A stretch of DNA of 27,485 nucleotides from Actinomortierella ambigua. Lineage: Eukaryota; Mortierellomycota; Mortierellomycetes; Mortierellales; Mortierellaceae. Below the pieces are notes generated by a model, which searched no databases, was not told the origin of the DNA, and worked only from the letters and a program-made list of their open reading frames with translations. The position numbers and the translations under genes were made by a program. Shown in pieces: positions 9,135 to 19,368 of this stretch (positions are counted from its first letter, which is position 1; every line of letters starts with the position of its first letter). The stretch is from positions 1 through 27,485 of the forward strand of contig JAAAJB010000482.1 in assembly GCA_016098155.1 (NCBI GenBank), in the 5' to 3' direction.

Positions 9135-10549
9135 AGCTGGATTGTTTACTCCCAGTTTCAAACAAATAGACGGACGCGAACAGACAGACACAGATAGACA
9201 GACACGGATAGTCCGACAAGGGAGAGGAAGCAAAGCATGCAGTGTCTGACAACCCTCCCTGTTTTTGTTTTCCTGGACCTTCCTATCACATCTCTCTCTC
9301 TTCAAAATTATGCATGCCTGACATCTAATCTCTCTCTCTTGTTTCCTATCGCATCCTCTGTGGTTTCACTCTATCTTTCAGGCTCAAGGACAGCGATACT
9401 ACTTGGCTATATGGCCCCCTCTACAAAGCCAACATTGACGCTTTCGACATTGCTCGCTTTGGATCAAAAACACCAAACGCCAATTGTGACACGGAGGACG
9501 AAATACCATTGTCCCTGTCGTCGTCATCGTCATCATCGTCGTCCCCGTCTTCCTCGTCTTCACCAATTAGAGCAACAGTCATGTCGCCTACTTTACTCGC
9601 GCCATCCTCACCAATAAGCCCTAGCAGTACAGTAGGGAAGCACCTCAAACCAGCACTGAAGCATCGCACAGCGTCTGAGCTCTTCAAGGCCGACACCCTC
9701 TTCCACGTCCAATCAGATCTCAAGCTCTCTCGCCGGATTGAGCCGTACTCTAAAGCACAAGAAACTGCGGTCTTTAAGGAGCACCGCCAGCCCAAGCTGC
9801 GGTTCAACGATTCGGTCGAACAGTGTATTTCCATTGACACGGATGCTGCGTCAGAAGATGAGCTGCACCAGGAGGACGAGGACGAGGATGCAGGTATCCT
9901 CATGCGCATTTCGACAAAGCGGCCAGCACGGAGTATTGTCAGGATCAGGCCCACAAAGCTCAAGGCTGAGAATCTGCATGGCATTGTCGAGTCTGATGAG
10001 TCGGACGACGACCCGATCTATTTTGGCAACCCCTATACAGCCAAATCCGATCAGGAGGAGTCGGGGTCAACCGGACGTGCAGGCGCTCATCAAGGATATC
10101 AGGCAACGGCACACAGCAGTCGGGCCAGTAGTAGTGGTACCCGCTCCAACAACCATTCCCACAAGGATGGAGAAGACGAAGACGACGACGACGATCAGTT
10201 TGTTGTTTCGTATACACCACCAGCACCATCAGGTCGATCATCCATCCTGAGCCGGGGCAGTGGTGGGCATGGCAAGCAGCAATCGGCGGATTCAGTGTCT
10301 TCCTCAGTAGCGCAGGTGGCCTCTCCTGTATCATCTTCGTCGTCTTCTTTGCCAGCAACTGCAGGACGGCGGTCATCACAGGAGGTGACGATTGTGGATG
10401 GCACAAATATGATTTCTCCGTCAGCGCCCTCGCCATCATCACGAGGCATTGCCGGAGGCGTGGGTCAGCGAGCAGCCAACATTGTGGCTAACGTCAAGGA
10501 CATTGTGCACTGGGCTTCTTCATTTGTTTACAACAGTAGCACGTTCTGA
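7996..10549 (+). CDS. Reg1/Hex2-like PP1 regulatory subunit (DUF1752 / GATA-AreA-like domain)
   Basis: Exons are 7996-8543 and 9382-10549, joined by an 838-nt intron (TG|GTAAGC ... TTTCAG|G restores Trp183), giving 571 aa. The N-terminus is poly-Ser, Ala and His/Gln-rich (residues about 5-65). The conserved domain covers about 140-200: RLENASWRNWAKQ, then TVSPRTLNWLKDSDTTWLYG, the hallmark of the fungal DUF1752 family that includes yeast Reg1. Downstream are HLKPALKHRTASELF and PKLRFNDSVEQC (about 319-330). The latter contains an RVxF-like PP1 docking site (KLRF) as in Reg1. There are also acidic clusters and a C-terminal NVKDIVHWASSF. In yeast, Reg1 targets PP1 (Glc7) to Snf1 kinase to hold glucose repression. 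A role in carbon or nutrient signalling is inferred here. The first ATG in frame was taken as the start. Confidence 0.8.
8964..9048 (+). repeat. 39-nt tandem repeat, two copies, inside the Reg1-like intron
   Basis: Copies at 8964-9002 and 9010-9048 match at 33 of 39 positions. Both start GGGATGTAC and end GGCGATGAGGTG, separated by 7 nt. They lie about 330 nt before the intron acceptor. Confidence 0.8.
9110..9134 (+). repeat. GA dinucleotide repeat in intron
   Basis: About twelve GA units lie within the 838-nt intron of the Reg1-like gene. Confidence 0.9.
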
Positions 10550-11055
10550 CGATACGCTCGAGAGTATACTTTTTCCACATATCCATTTTTGAAAGGGAGG
10601 GAGTAAGGATATCGCGCTCCCTACCTCCATTTTTTTTTCTTTTTTTTTTTTTTTTTCTTTTTGCTAGAAGGGGTTTGCACAAACCGCTGTATAATATAAT
10701 GGTGCAGATTCATCTACATATCCAATGCCTTTGTGTTATTGAACAAGTTTCGAGATCCTGTATCAGAAGATGATTGTGGGAGGGGTAGGCCTTATGAAGC
10801 CACGTTCTGTCCTAAATTTTTTCGGTTGTGCTCATTTTCAGCCATGAGAAATAACAGTTGCAACTCACTCTCATTTCTTGCTTCTTTCACTTTTTGTTTC
10901 ATCACCCCACCACCCTCTTTGTCTAAGAACAGCCTTTTTTGAATTGAATTGAATTGGTTCGATTCAGCGCCAGTTGCTTTTCTTTGCGTCCATTCAGCAT
11001 CCCCTAGACCGACATTCATCGTAGACGTGTGGTATATATTCTCTATTTCACCGTA
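10550..11055. other. Intergenic spacer between Reg1-like and sulfhydryl oxidase genes
   Basis: About 500 nt without a gene. It has a long T-rich run (10630-10665), three tandem GAATT units near 10941 followed by GGTTCGATTC, and AT-rich sequence (GTATATATTC) just before the next ATG. The GGTTCGATTC is a Pol III B-box look-alike, but no tRNA folds around it. Confidence 0.5.
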
Positions 11056-12027
11056 ATGGCCACAACGGTCCAGTTCCCGAGGCTCCTGCGCCTGCGAGGG
11101 CCACTAGCCCTGCTAGCGCTTTGTGTGATTGGCCTGATTACCCTTCCTTCACTCCTCGTCCTCGGCCCACAAGAGTCGTCGTCGTCGTCGTCGCCGATAG
11201 GCAGCGGTGCCGCGGATAAGAAGATGTCTTCGGCCTCGCCATCAGAGATCTTTGTAGACCCCGACTTGGGCTTTGGAGGCGTCATTATGCCCAAGCTTGG
11301 AAACGAGACCGCAAAGTATGTAATGGAATGGGAAGGAGTTTCTTGAGGGGAAAAAAGGAGGTTGTCAGTTTTCAATCTAATGAGCAAACTTTTTTTTTCG
11401 TTCTCTGCAACGTTGACATATCAAGAGCTGAACTTGGTAGAGCTACTTGGAAGCTGATTCACACGGTAGCTTCCCGGTATCCTGAGAAGCCGCGGCCAGA
11501 TGAACGTGCTGCTGCCAAGCAGTGGATCTATCTACTCTCACGATTGTACCCATGCGGAGAATGGTAATTTTCTCACTGTCTTTCTTGTTCATCATGGAGC
11601 TCATACTCCTGTTGCTTTTGGGGGGGGGGGGTGTTTCAAAAAGTTGAAAAGTAAACCGAACAGAAGGTAGGGAGGGGGAGTGCTCTTCTGCCTCTAACCA
11701 GTCTTCCCACCCCTCCTCCTCCCTCTTTCTCTCCCTCTTTTTCCTCTATGCTATGCTGGTTCCAGTGCAGTCCACTTTCAAAAACTTCTTCAAGAACACC
11801 CTCCACAAACGGCGTCGCGGACAGCCCTGTCAAACTGGGCATGTAGCGTCCATAACCTGGTCAACGTACGGCTAGGCAAACCCGAGTTTGACTGTGGCAC
11901 GCTGTTTGAGGTATACAAGTGCGGGTGTGCAGACGAGCCAGAGTCTTCCGATGGCACTGGCGGAGGCGAATCGACGGATAAGACCTTGGATGGTGAAGAG
12001 GACAAGAAAGAGACTCCTCTTGTCTGA
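11056..12027 (+). CDS. Erv2-type FAD-dependent sulfhydryl oxidase (Erv/ALR family)
   Basis: Exons are 11056-11315, 11426-11563 and 11766-12027, with introns of 110 and 202 nt, in phase, giving 219 aa. Residues about 14-38 form one hydrophobic helix (LALLALCVIGLITLP), a signal anchor, followed by a Ser-rich stem. The Erv/ALR domain runs from about 88 to 187: LGRATWKLIHTVA, YPEKPRPDER, LYPCGECAVHF with the active CxxC (Cys130, Cys133), then WACSVHNLVN and FDC (Cys159/Cys176 structural pair; W, H and N contact FAD). The domain ends in KCGC (Cys185/Cys187), the C-terminal shuttle CGC typical of yeast Erv2. The tail is acidic and hydrophilic. Family role: it oxidises thiols with O2 to make disulfides. 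The N-terminal anchor and CGC favour the ER Erv2 type over mitochondrial Erv1. Confidence 0.92.
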
Positions 12028-12048
12028 ATAAGAAAGGTGCAAGTCGAA

Positions 12049-12054
12049 AATAAA
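12049..12054 (+). terminator. AATAAA polyadenylation signal
   Basis: An exact AATAAA lies 21 nt after the sulfhydryl oxidase stop. Confidence 0.4.
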
Positions 12055-12287
12055 AGTGGGAGTTTTTTTTTTTTCAGGGACGAGTTTTGCCACCAACTTT
12101 TTTGGACTGTGTTTATTTCGAGTTTCTGTAAAGTATGAAGTTGTCAAACAAACAGCGATGCTTCATGCTCCCACTCACTACTTGCATCCAGCCATTCCCC
12201 ATCCGTTCGTCTTCCTGACTCGCTTAGTCGTAGCCCTTCACCTCTATCCTCTTCTCATTCACTGTTCATTCAACCAGCTCAATCCAT

Positions 12288-13515
12288 ATGCCCATGACGC
12301 CGATTCCCCAAGACCAGCAACAAGTCCACACTATCAGCTCTGGTGCTTCGACACCGTCCGACCACCCGGACGTCAAAACAGAGCCAGACACAACTCCAGA
12401 AGCGGCCTCAGAAGAGCAGCCATCGACGCCCTCGGAGAAACCACAGGTCCTGACATCGCTCAGGCCGGGCCATGTGCTGACTGACCGTCAAAGGCGGATC
12501 AACGAGCTTCGGCTCAAGTTTTGCGTTCGCGACGAGTTTCCTATTACCCAAAAAATGATCCATCCCGATGGCACGCTGAACCAAGAGTATGATGTTTCTA
12601 CTGTTATCTTATCTTTTGTTTCGTTTTCGCGTCACCATTCTTCTTCTTCTTCTGTGGATACATTTTGTACAAGGATGGAAAGGAGGTTTGCCCTGGGTAG
12701 ACGTTTCTTAAAAAAAGAAAGGCGGTCAATTGACTCATTTGTGTTTTGTCCACCACTGCCTCTTCTCTGAAAAAAAAAAAAAGTTACTTCCGTCCTCCGA
12801 AAGGAGCTAGGGCCGAGGTCGCTCGTAAATGGACGGACAAGGAGCGTGATCTGTTGATCAAGGGTATCGAGAAGCACGGCATTGGTCACTTCCGAGAGAT
12901 CTCCGAGGAGTTCTTGTCTGCATGGGTAATTATTCAAGTTTTTCTATACCACGAGCACTCTCGCAGGACTGACGTTCTCATCAATTGCTGACTCTTCTAA
13001 CCCATTTTTTTTCTTTTTCTTCAATTTGTCATCTTCATAGAGCGGAAACGATTTGCGTGTCAAGACCATGCGATTGGTGGGTCGCCAGAATTTGCAACTG
13101 TATAAGGACTGGAAGGGAGGCGAGGCCGAGATGGCGCGTGAACTGGAGCTCAACAAGGCCATTGGTCTCAAGTACGGCGCGTGGAAGGCCGGCACTCTTG
13201 TGGCGGACGATGAAGGAATGGTCATCAAGGCCATTGCTGAGCAGTGGCCCGATCAGGCGGCCAAGATGGCCGGTGGCGCTGGGATTGCCAGCTCTGCGAT
13301 CAGTGCTGATGTGGATACCCCACGGTCAGGACCGGATGATGAGGATGTGGACATGGAGGTATGAACGCGCAAGCTACGATAACAACAGAATATGAACAAA
13401 CACAGAAAAAAAAATTGGTCCGCATTTTCAACAAACAAAATTCTAAAGCCATCTTTCCTTTTTTCACTTTCTGTAGGAGGATGAGCCGTTGACGCGCAAC
13501 CGGAGCTCTTCATAG
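12288..13515 (+). CDS. Myb/SANT-like domain protein (conserved fungal, function unknown)
   Basis: Exons are 12288-12586, 12784-12925, 13041-13358 and 13477-13515, with introns of 197, 115 and 118 nt. All phases agree, giving 265 aa. The N-terminus (about 1-65) is Pro/Ser/Thr/Glu-rich and looks disordered. LTDRQRRINELRLKFC is a short helical segment. Residues about 100-175 hold YFRPPKGARAEVARKW and then a Myb-like helix set: KWTDKERDLLIKGIEKHG, GHFREISEEFL and LRVKTMRLVGRQNL. It continues YKDWKGG, AIGLKYGAWKAG and an acidic C-terminus. The spacing of W, I and W/Y residues fits a SANT/Myb-like fold, so DNA or chromatin binding is inferred. ATG 12294, two codons downstream, is an alternative start. 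The gene converges on Arp2, only 161 nt away. Confidence 0.75.
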
Positions 13516-13676
13516 GTCCATACCGTCACTTGCATCGCCATTAAACGGTTACACTTTTTGTTTATTTTTTTTCAGTTTTGTGTTGTGCAAGGCCTTAGAC
13601 TCACAGTGTCAGATCCCTTTCTACAAAGGAGGGAACCCGATTGGTATGAATGTAACATTTCTTTTTTCTTATATAA

Positions 13677-15464
13677 TTACGAGTTTTGGACGCCACCAAG
13701 CTTCTCAAGAGCACGAACACCTTGCTCCTCCCACTCCTGCTTGGTGATCCAGAAGCTCTCCTTGTCCTTCATGATGTCAGCCAGAACGGCGCCTCCGAGG
13801 AAGACCATGTGCTTACGGCGAGGGGGATCCTCAATACGAATCTTAAAGTTGCGGAACCGCTGGACATCGCCCTGCAGGACTTCTGTCAGATACAGCTGCT
13901 TGACCTCCTTCTCCAGACGCGACGGCAGACCAGGGTACATGGTCGAGCCTCCAGACAAGACGATATGCTTGTACAGATCCGAACGTGTGTCGACAGGGGC
14001 CGACTGGATGCATTGGAACAGCAGCTCGGCAACACCGCCCTGCTCCTTGTCGATCAAGTGGGGCTGGAACATGCACTCTGGCGCCTCAAAGCGCTCCGAA
14101 CCGACCTTGATGACGCGGCCGTCGGGCAGCGTATACGACTCGACAAGGACGGTCGTCTCGTTTGCCAGCTGTTGGTCCTGGTCGAGATCATAACTCGTGT
14201 AGCACAACTTCTCCTTGATCTGGCGCACCGTCTCAAAATCGGCCGTGCGGTTGAAGGCGTAGCCGCGCAGCAACAACAGCTTGATCAGGTACTGCGTCAC
14301 ATCGCGACCAGCAACATCTAATCGGCGCGTGATGTGAGGAAGAGCGTAGCCATCCACGACAGGAACAATGTGCGTCACGCCGTCTCCCGAGTCTACAACA
14401 ACGCCCGTCAACAGACCTAAAGGGGTTGAGAGCCATTTGAAAGATGAAAAGAAAAGGCGGTTTCAGTAGAGTTCTTCGTTTCCCCGGGGGTTGTTTTTTC
14501 TCCCTCTCTCTCTCTTTCTCATTCTTTTCATTGATAGCCTGTTCAATATCCTTGGATTTTCGTACTTACCCTGAGCATAAAGAGTCAGGACAGCCTGGAT
14601 GGCGACATAGACGCCCTGGAAGCCATACTCCTCGAGCATGGTCTCAACCATCTTCTCGCGGTTGGCCTTGGGGTTCATGGGAGGCTCGGTCAACATGATC
14701 TTGGTGTCGCGAGGATCAATCTTGAGCTTGTCGTTGAAGGTGTAGTCCCAAAGGTGCTTCATGTCTGTCCAGTTCTTGACAATGCCGTTCTGCATCGGGT
14801 AGCTCATCTGCAAGATCGAGCGCAGCTCGGCAGCCTCATCGCCCACCATGATGTCGCGCACATTCACGTTGCCAATATGCTCTTCAGCACGCAGGATCGG
14901 GCGGCCAACCACAGAGGGGAAGACATATTCTGGAAAGTTGGATCCTGCATAGCCGACCTTGACAAACTAAGAGTACGACAGATCGAACGAGAAAACAACA
15001 GTTTGATAAAATTGCGTGAGCCAAAAGGGGTGGTGGTAGTGATGGGTACACTCTTGGCATTCAAGGAGAAGGTGCTGAAAGGTGAAATCGCCAAGTCTTT
15101 CATAGGTCTCTTCCTCTGTTGGATATTGTCCTTTGCTATGGGCTGTGCAGGCTTGCCAAGCAAACTGATGGAATGAGTGCTGTCTAGTGGTGGTGTGGTG
15201 CTGGCAAGGCCCAGTTCAGTATCCCACGCCTACATTCAAGGGGGCGGGGGTTACTCAAAGCAGGTATTTGTTGCCCCATCTGCCATATGGTGTAGCTCCT
15301 GTGCACATGCGAGGACATTCTTCATTGCCCATCATGTGACGGTCGTACGTGTCGAGTTGTCGAGAGCGCGTGATGGGAGGTAGGCTGTATCATCCAAATC
15401 GCCGATGAACTATGGTTATTACCCCTGTGCCGTTGTCGACGACAATTGTTTTCGAGGAGCTCAT
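13677..15464 (-). CDS. arp2: Actin-related protein 2 (Arp2/3 complex subunit)
   Basis: Exons are 15464-15423 (14 codons), 14966-14570 and 14416-13677. Introns are 456 and 153 nt, phases agree, giving 392 aa (Arp2 is usually about 390). The first exon encodes the phosphate-1 loop TIVVDNGTG. The second has [41 protein letters not shown]-type [11 protein letters not shown] and [15 protein letters not shown]. The third has [15 protein letters not shown] (phosphate-2 loop), [18 protein letters not shown] (adenosine motif) and [16 protein letters not shown], which is diagnostic of Arp2 rather than actin. With Arp3 and five other subunits it nucleates branched actin filaments for endocytosis and polar growth. 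The long first intron right after the ATP-binding loop is a common feature of actin-family genes. Confidence 0.96.
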
Positions 15465-15704
15465 GATATTTTGGACGGAAAAAGTAAAAGAGGGCGAAGA
15501 ACGGAGCTCAGCGGTAGTGAAGAAGAGAATAGATGGAGGTGTGTGAATGCAATAGAGGGAATGCTTTCAACGGCTCCCCCCTCCAAGGACTGTCTTTGGC
15601 TTTTGCCCTGAAAAGAATGAAAATCCCCACGTCACAAGTGGCTATTCATCGAGTTGAGTTCACGACCTATATTGTTGGATCACACCAAAACTACGCAGTC
15701 GATC

Positions 15705-18026
15705 TTATTCTGTAGACTGCTGGATTTCATCCATCTCTGAGAGAAGCTCGGCATAGCGCTCCTCAAGCGACTGGTCCGGGAATGTTGCCATGGCCTCCTT
15801 GATCAGCGCAATGGCGGCCTTTGACTGCTTGGCTGCAGCGTCATCAGTCTTGGCGATATTGACAAGATTCAAATGGCACTCTGCCGCCTATCAACGCAAT
15901 TGATCAATGTGATTCTTTGGCTGTTAGCGCGTCGGCAGACTAATAGCGATCCCTCTTCAAGCCATGCAAGTTGCAGACACGATAGAGGCTGGCTGACTTA
16001 CCAGGGTCAACAGGTCACTAGTCAACTTGTCCTGCTCGCGCGCAAGTTCAACGGCTTTTTGGATCGAGTCCAGAGCTACCGTGTTATCGCCATCCATTGC
16101 CGCCGTGGAAAAAATAAGGGCGAATGATCAATCACTAGCTCACTCGGAATCATTTCTGTTCAAAAGGGGAAACAAAGTACGAACGCGCGATACCAAGGCT
16201 TGTTTTTTTTTACCTTCCAGAGAGAAACGTCCTCTTTCAGTGGAGTAAATGGGCAGGCTATATTCGTCCCCAGTCTGCTCCTCGTCATCTTCGCTATCTT
16301 CCCCGCCATCCTCGTCCTCATCATCCTCCTGATCGGCCCACCAGCCAACAATGGAGTGGAGACAGGTGGCAAGTCCTTGGAACACCTCCACTGAGGTTGG
16401 CGCATCTAAATTCACAGAAAAATATGTGGCCCTTATATGAGCATCCTGTCCCATGGTCCACGTGTGTGTGTGTTTCGGAGAGACGCTGTTCTTCATTAGC
16501 TTACCCGCCTTGACAGCCTCAAGAATCTTCATGGCCCATGCGTTCCATTTTGTCCTCCGCTCATAGTCGTCGAATCGGTCTGCATGCAAGGCTACGGTGG
16601 ATGCGGCGTGAATCATTTCGTGAGGCTTCAGAGGCACCTTTTCGATGGTCTTCATGTCGGAACCAACAGTGTGCTTCTCTGCGCCTTCGGGAACACCCTT
16701 GAATCCCGGCTCGTAGCAGTTTGCAGCCTGCTCCAGTTCAAGTTCAATCTCCTTGGAGAGCTTGTCAAACTGCTTCTTTGACTTTGCCTTTTCTTGCTTC
16801 TCGTGTAGTGAGTCGGCCTATTTTGATCACGAAGCGGTATCATTGAGAGCGCGTGTTAGAGAGAAGGTTTCAATATCTCGTCTTCCAGGGGAGATAAGTT
16901 GTAATAATAATAATAACGGTACTTTTACCTTTTGCAAGTGGACTTTGCCTGCCAGAATGTAGTACTTCCAGAGCCACTCTGCGTCTTTGGCCTTGTCGAT
17001 AAGGTCTGCGGCGTGGCCGATATGATCGAGTGCAATGTCAACAAAGCCATCAAGCTCTTCAAGCTCAGCACCAAAGAGCGAATAGTCATGGAGGGCGGAC
17101 GCATAGATAAAGTTGAACTCGCTAGACGGATACACGTCTTGTCCACAGTTGCGTACCATGCGGTCACACTCGTGGATCGTTCCGCGCAGATACTCTTGCG
17201 TTCCGTTTTCAGCTATTTTTGTACCATATAAGAGTGTGCGTGGTTAAATGGTTAGCGCTCATTGCACCGCCGTAGAAAGAGGAGAACGTAGCCAAAACAT
17301 GGACCGATGAGGATCCCGATCTCGTATTGGTTCATCCGTTGCGCGCATATATTTTAAACACAGTTGAGTGTGTTTGTGTATGTGTGCGTGCGTTTTTTTC
17401 CCATGCACGAGCCTAGTTCGTGTACATCTTCCATGCAGAAAAAAAATTGCCCCATGCAACCCATCAAAACTCTCCCACGACGGATGTCCATTTTCTTCAC
17501 GTCTCTTGTCTCTCTTTCTTCCCGCGGTCTACCATTGGATGTCTTTTTTTTTTCTCCGCTCCGTTCATATCCCAATGCGTTGGGGTCGGGTTGAGTGAGG
17601 TTAGACAGAGTGCAGCACCAACAAGTCATGCCACTTTTAGTTGCCAAGAAACGTCATGCCCTCCCTTTCACGCCATGACAGCATGACACCATGTTGATGT
17701 TGGCGTGGGTTCCACTTACCAAACTGTTTCTGAGCGGCTTCGTAGGTCTGCCTCAGTTCCTCCATCTCATCGCCTGTATCGCCCTTGATGGCCAAACTGG
17801 CAGTTTCCTCGTTCTGGGGGTCGGCCATCTCAAGATCCGAGCTTTTGGCTGTGGCTTCAGCAGAGGATAAGGAGGTAGCAACAGCAGCAGCATTCTCGCT
17901 ACCTTCCTTGTCTCCCTCTGTACGGGCGATGGGATTGAACCGAGCGGAGCCACTATCCTCTGCCTCGGCAGTGCTTGCGGCGGCAGACTTGCCGAGTCCT
18001 CGAGGTCTTGACTTTGTCTTTGCCAT
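15705..18026 (-). CDS. Nro1/Ett1-family TPR-like protein
   Basis: Exons are 18026-17720, 17212-16929, 16817-16505, 16405-16214, 16075-16002 and 15887-15705. Introns are 507, 111, 99, 138 and 114 nt, phases agree, giving 450 aa. The N-terminus is basic, MAKTKSRPRGLGKS, like the RPRGLGK-type start of Ett1/Nro1. It is followed by an Ala/Ser/Glu-rich linker and then helical TPR-like repeats: YLRGTIHECDRMVRNC, FNFIYASALHDYSLFG, WLWKYYILAGKVHLQK, APTSVEVFQGLATCL, ALDSIQKAVELAREQ and AAIALIKEAMATFPDQ. An acidic loop (DEDEDGGEDSEDDEE) lies near residues 295-315. In fission yeast Nro1 inhibits the prolyl dioxygenase Ofd1 in the Sre1 hypoxia pathway; budding yeast Ett1 affects translation termination. 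Family usual length is about 390-410 aa. The family call is from memory of motif layout. Confidence 0.72.
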
Positions 18027-18881
18027 CTGGAAGATGAACAATGAGAAGAATCCTGAAATGAGCCTTGGGCGCAACTGATCAAACCTCCCCTTCCTCCCAC
18101 ACAACAAACATAAGACAACCCAGCGTCTTGCTGCATCGCCCCTCCAGCTGTTGCTGCTGTGTGACTTTCAATAAAAGTTTGCGCGCTGTGTGAGCGGAGT
18201 TTCCCAGGAAAATGGCCCTGGCCTATGCGCGAGTGGAAAAATTTCACTCACGAAAGAAGGGGCAAGCAAAACGCTGATTGAGAGCCATTGCGCATAATCT
18301 CCTATGCTCTGGAACCCGTTGGCGTACCGCTGACGACCGCATAGGTTCGCGTAATCGAAATGAACAAGACGAAGAAGGAGTAGACTCCGTAGCTGTCCCT
18401 CTCGTTCTACCACATTCCCTCGCCCTCCCCTCAAACCTCATGACGATAATTCCCTCGACTTGTTGTTTACTTTCCTAGCTCCGATTCTTTCTTTACTTTT
18501 TGGTGCCTATCCTTTTCCCGTTGCCTTTTGTGTGTGTATAGTCTATTCTGTGTTTTGCTTTATTTTTTTATTTTTTTTCTTTTTTAAATCTTCGGCTCTC
18601 GCCTTGCTTTGACTCCGACACATCGCCTAGGAATAGTTCTGTCGCACACTTGGCCTTTGCTCTCCTTCGTGCGCAAATACCCCCTTTCCAGTTTCCTCCT
18701 AGAGGCTCCCTGACCCCCCTCTTGTCGTCGTTGTTGTCGCAAGTCTTTAAATACCACCCCTTTCCCCTCCCTTGGCCGTCTTCTTCACAAAACAACAAAA
18801 GCACCTTTGCCACTCAAAGACTCTCACACTTCCCTTCCACCCCAAGACACACATACACACACACACACACACACTTTCACA
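18027..18881. promoter_or_regulatory. Divergent upstream region of Nro1/Ett1-like and secreted-protein genes
   Basis: 855 nt separate two divergent start codons and hold no convincing gene. The rightward side has strong C/T tracts (18400-18830), a TATA-like TTTAAATA at about 18745 and a CA microsatellite (18850-18873) immediately before the ATG. These features would suit a well-expressed rightward gene. Confidence 0.5.
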
Positions 18882-19368
18882 ATGGTGCGCCCTATTGTCT
18901 CTCTGATTCTCCTGGCTCAGCTCTGCCTTGCCGTCCTGGCCATCCAGTTTGATCAGCTCAACGAAAAGTCGGTTTGGATCTACGGTCGCGCCTACAGCAT
19001 CTCGTTCACGGGAGTGTCCCAGAGCGACAGGGCCAAGCGCTGGCAGGTTGACCTCATGGTCCTCGGCGCCAAGTGCAACGAGGAAGTGTGCGCCCAGGAC
19101 GGCCCAGTTGCTCGCATTGCCGACAACTACCGTCTGAGCAAGAAGCTGAAGTGGACTGTCCCCTCCACCCTTGCTCACCATGGCAAGGTAAGATCTCGTT
19201 CGCCCATATCCTTGACGGCAGATCATATCATATATCAACATTGCTCTGACATATTCAACTTTTTTTTTATTATTCCAACAGGGCTTCTTTGTTCAGCTCT
19301 CGAACAAGGGAAACGAGCCCCTTATCAAGTCTGAGATCTTCGCCATTGAGCACGTGGGAACTCTTTAA
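18882..19368 (+). CDS. Small secreted protein, Kre9/Knh1-like domain
   Basis: Exons are 18882-19187 and 19282-19368, with a 94-nt intron (AAG|GTAAGA ... CAACAG|GGC), giving 130 aa. Residues 1-20 are a classical signal peptide (MVRPIVSLILLAQLCLAVLA) with probable cleavage before IQFDQ. The mature part is about 110 aa: SVWIYGRAYSISFTG, then WQVDLMVLGAKCNEEVC (Cys pair), LKWTVPSTLA, GFFVQLSN and KSEIFAIE. The order G..Y.I.W/F, then KWTVPS, then FVQL, then S..F.I matches the Ig-like Kre9/Knh1 N-terminal domain found in fungal secreted and GPI-anchored wall proteins. No GPI signal or Ser/Thr stalk is present, so it is probably a free secreted or wall-associated protein. The function is inferred only at family level. 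Confidence 0.75.

Noticed and set aside
10950..10970. B-box look-alike GGTTCGATTC
   Set aside because: No A box at suitable distance and no cloverleaf; it follows GAATT repeats.
16076..16140. Protein-like minus-strand frame (ALIFSTAAMDGDN) before the ALDSIQKA exon of the Nro1/Ett1-like gene
   Set aside because: An in-frame TGA blocks every upstream acceptor. The acceptor GGTAG at 16076-16080 gives exact phase agreement, so this stretch is intronic.
17230..17345. tRNA-like A box (TGGTTAAATGG) and degenerate B box (GGTTCATCC) in the first intron of the Nro1/Ett1-like gene
   Set aside because: The B box lacks a base, and neither an acceptor stem nor a T stem can be paired.
17925..17950. Perfect minus-strand B-box (GGTTCAATCCC)
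   Set aside because: It lies inside a coding exon (encoding RFNPIA) and lacks tRNA structure.
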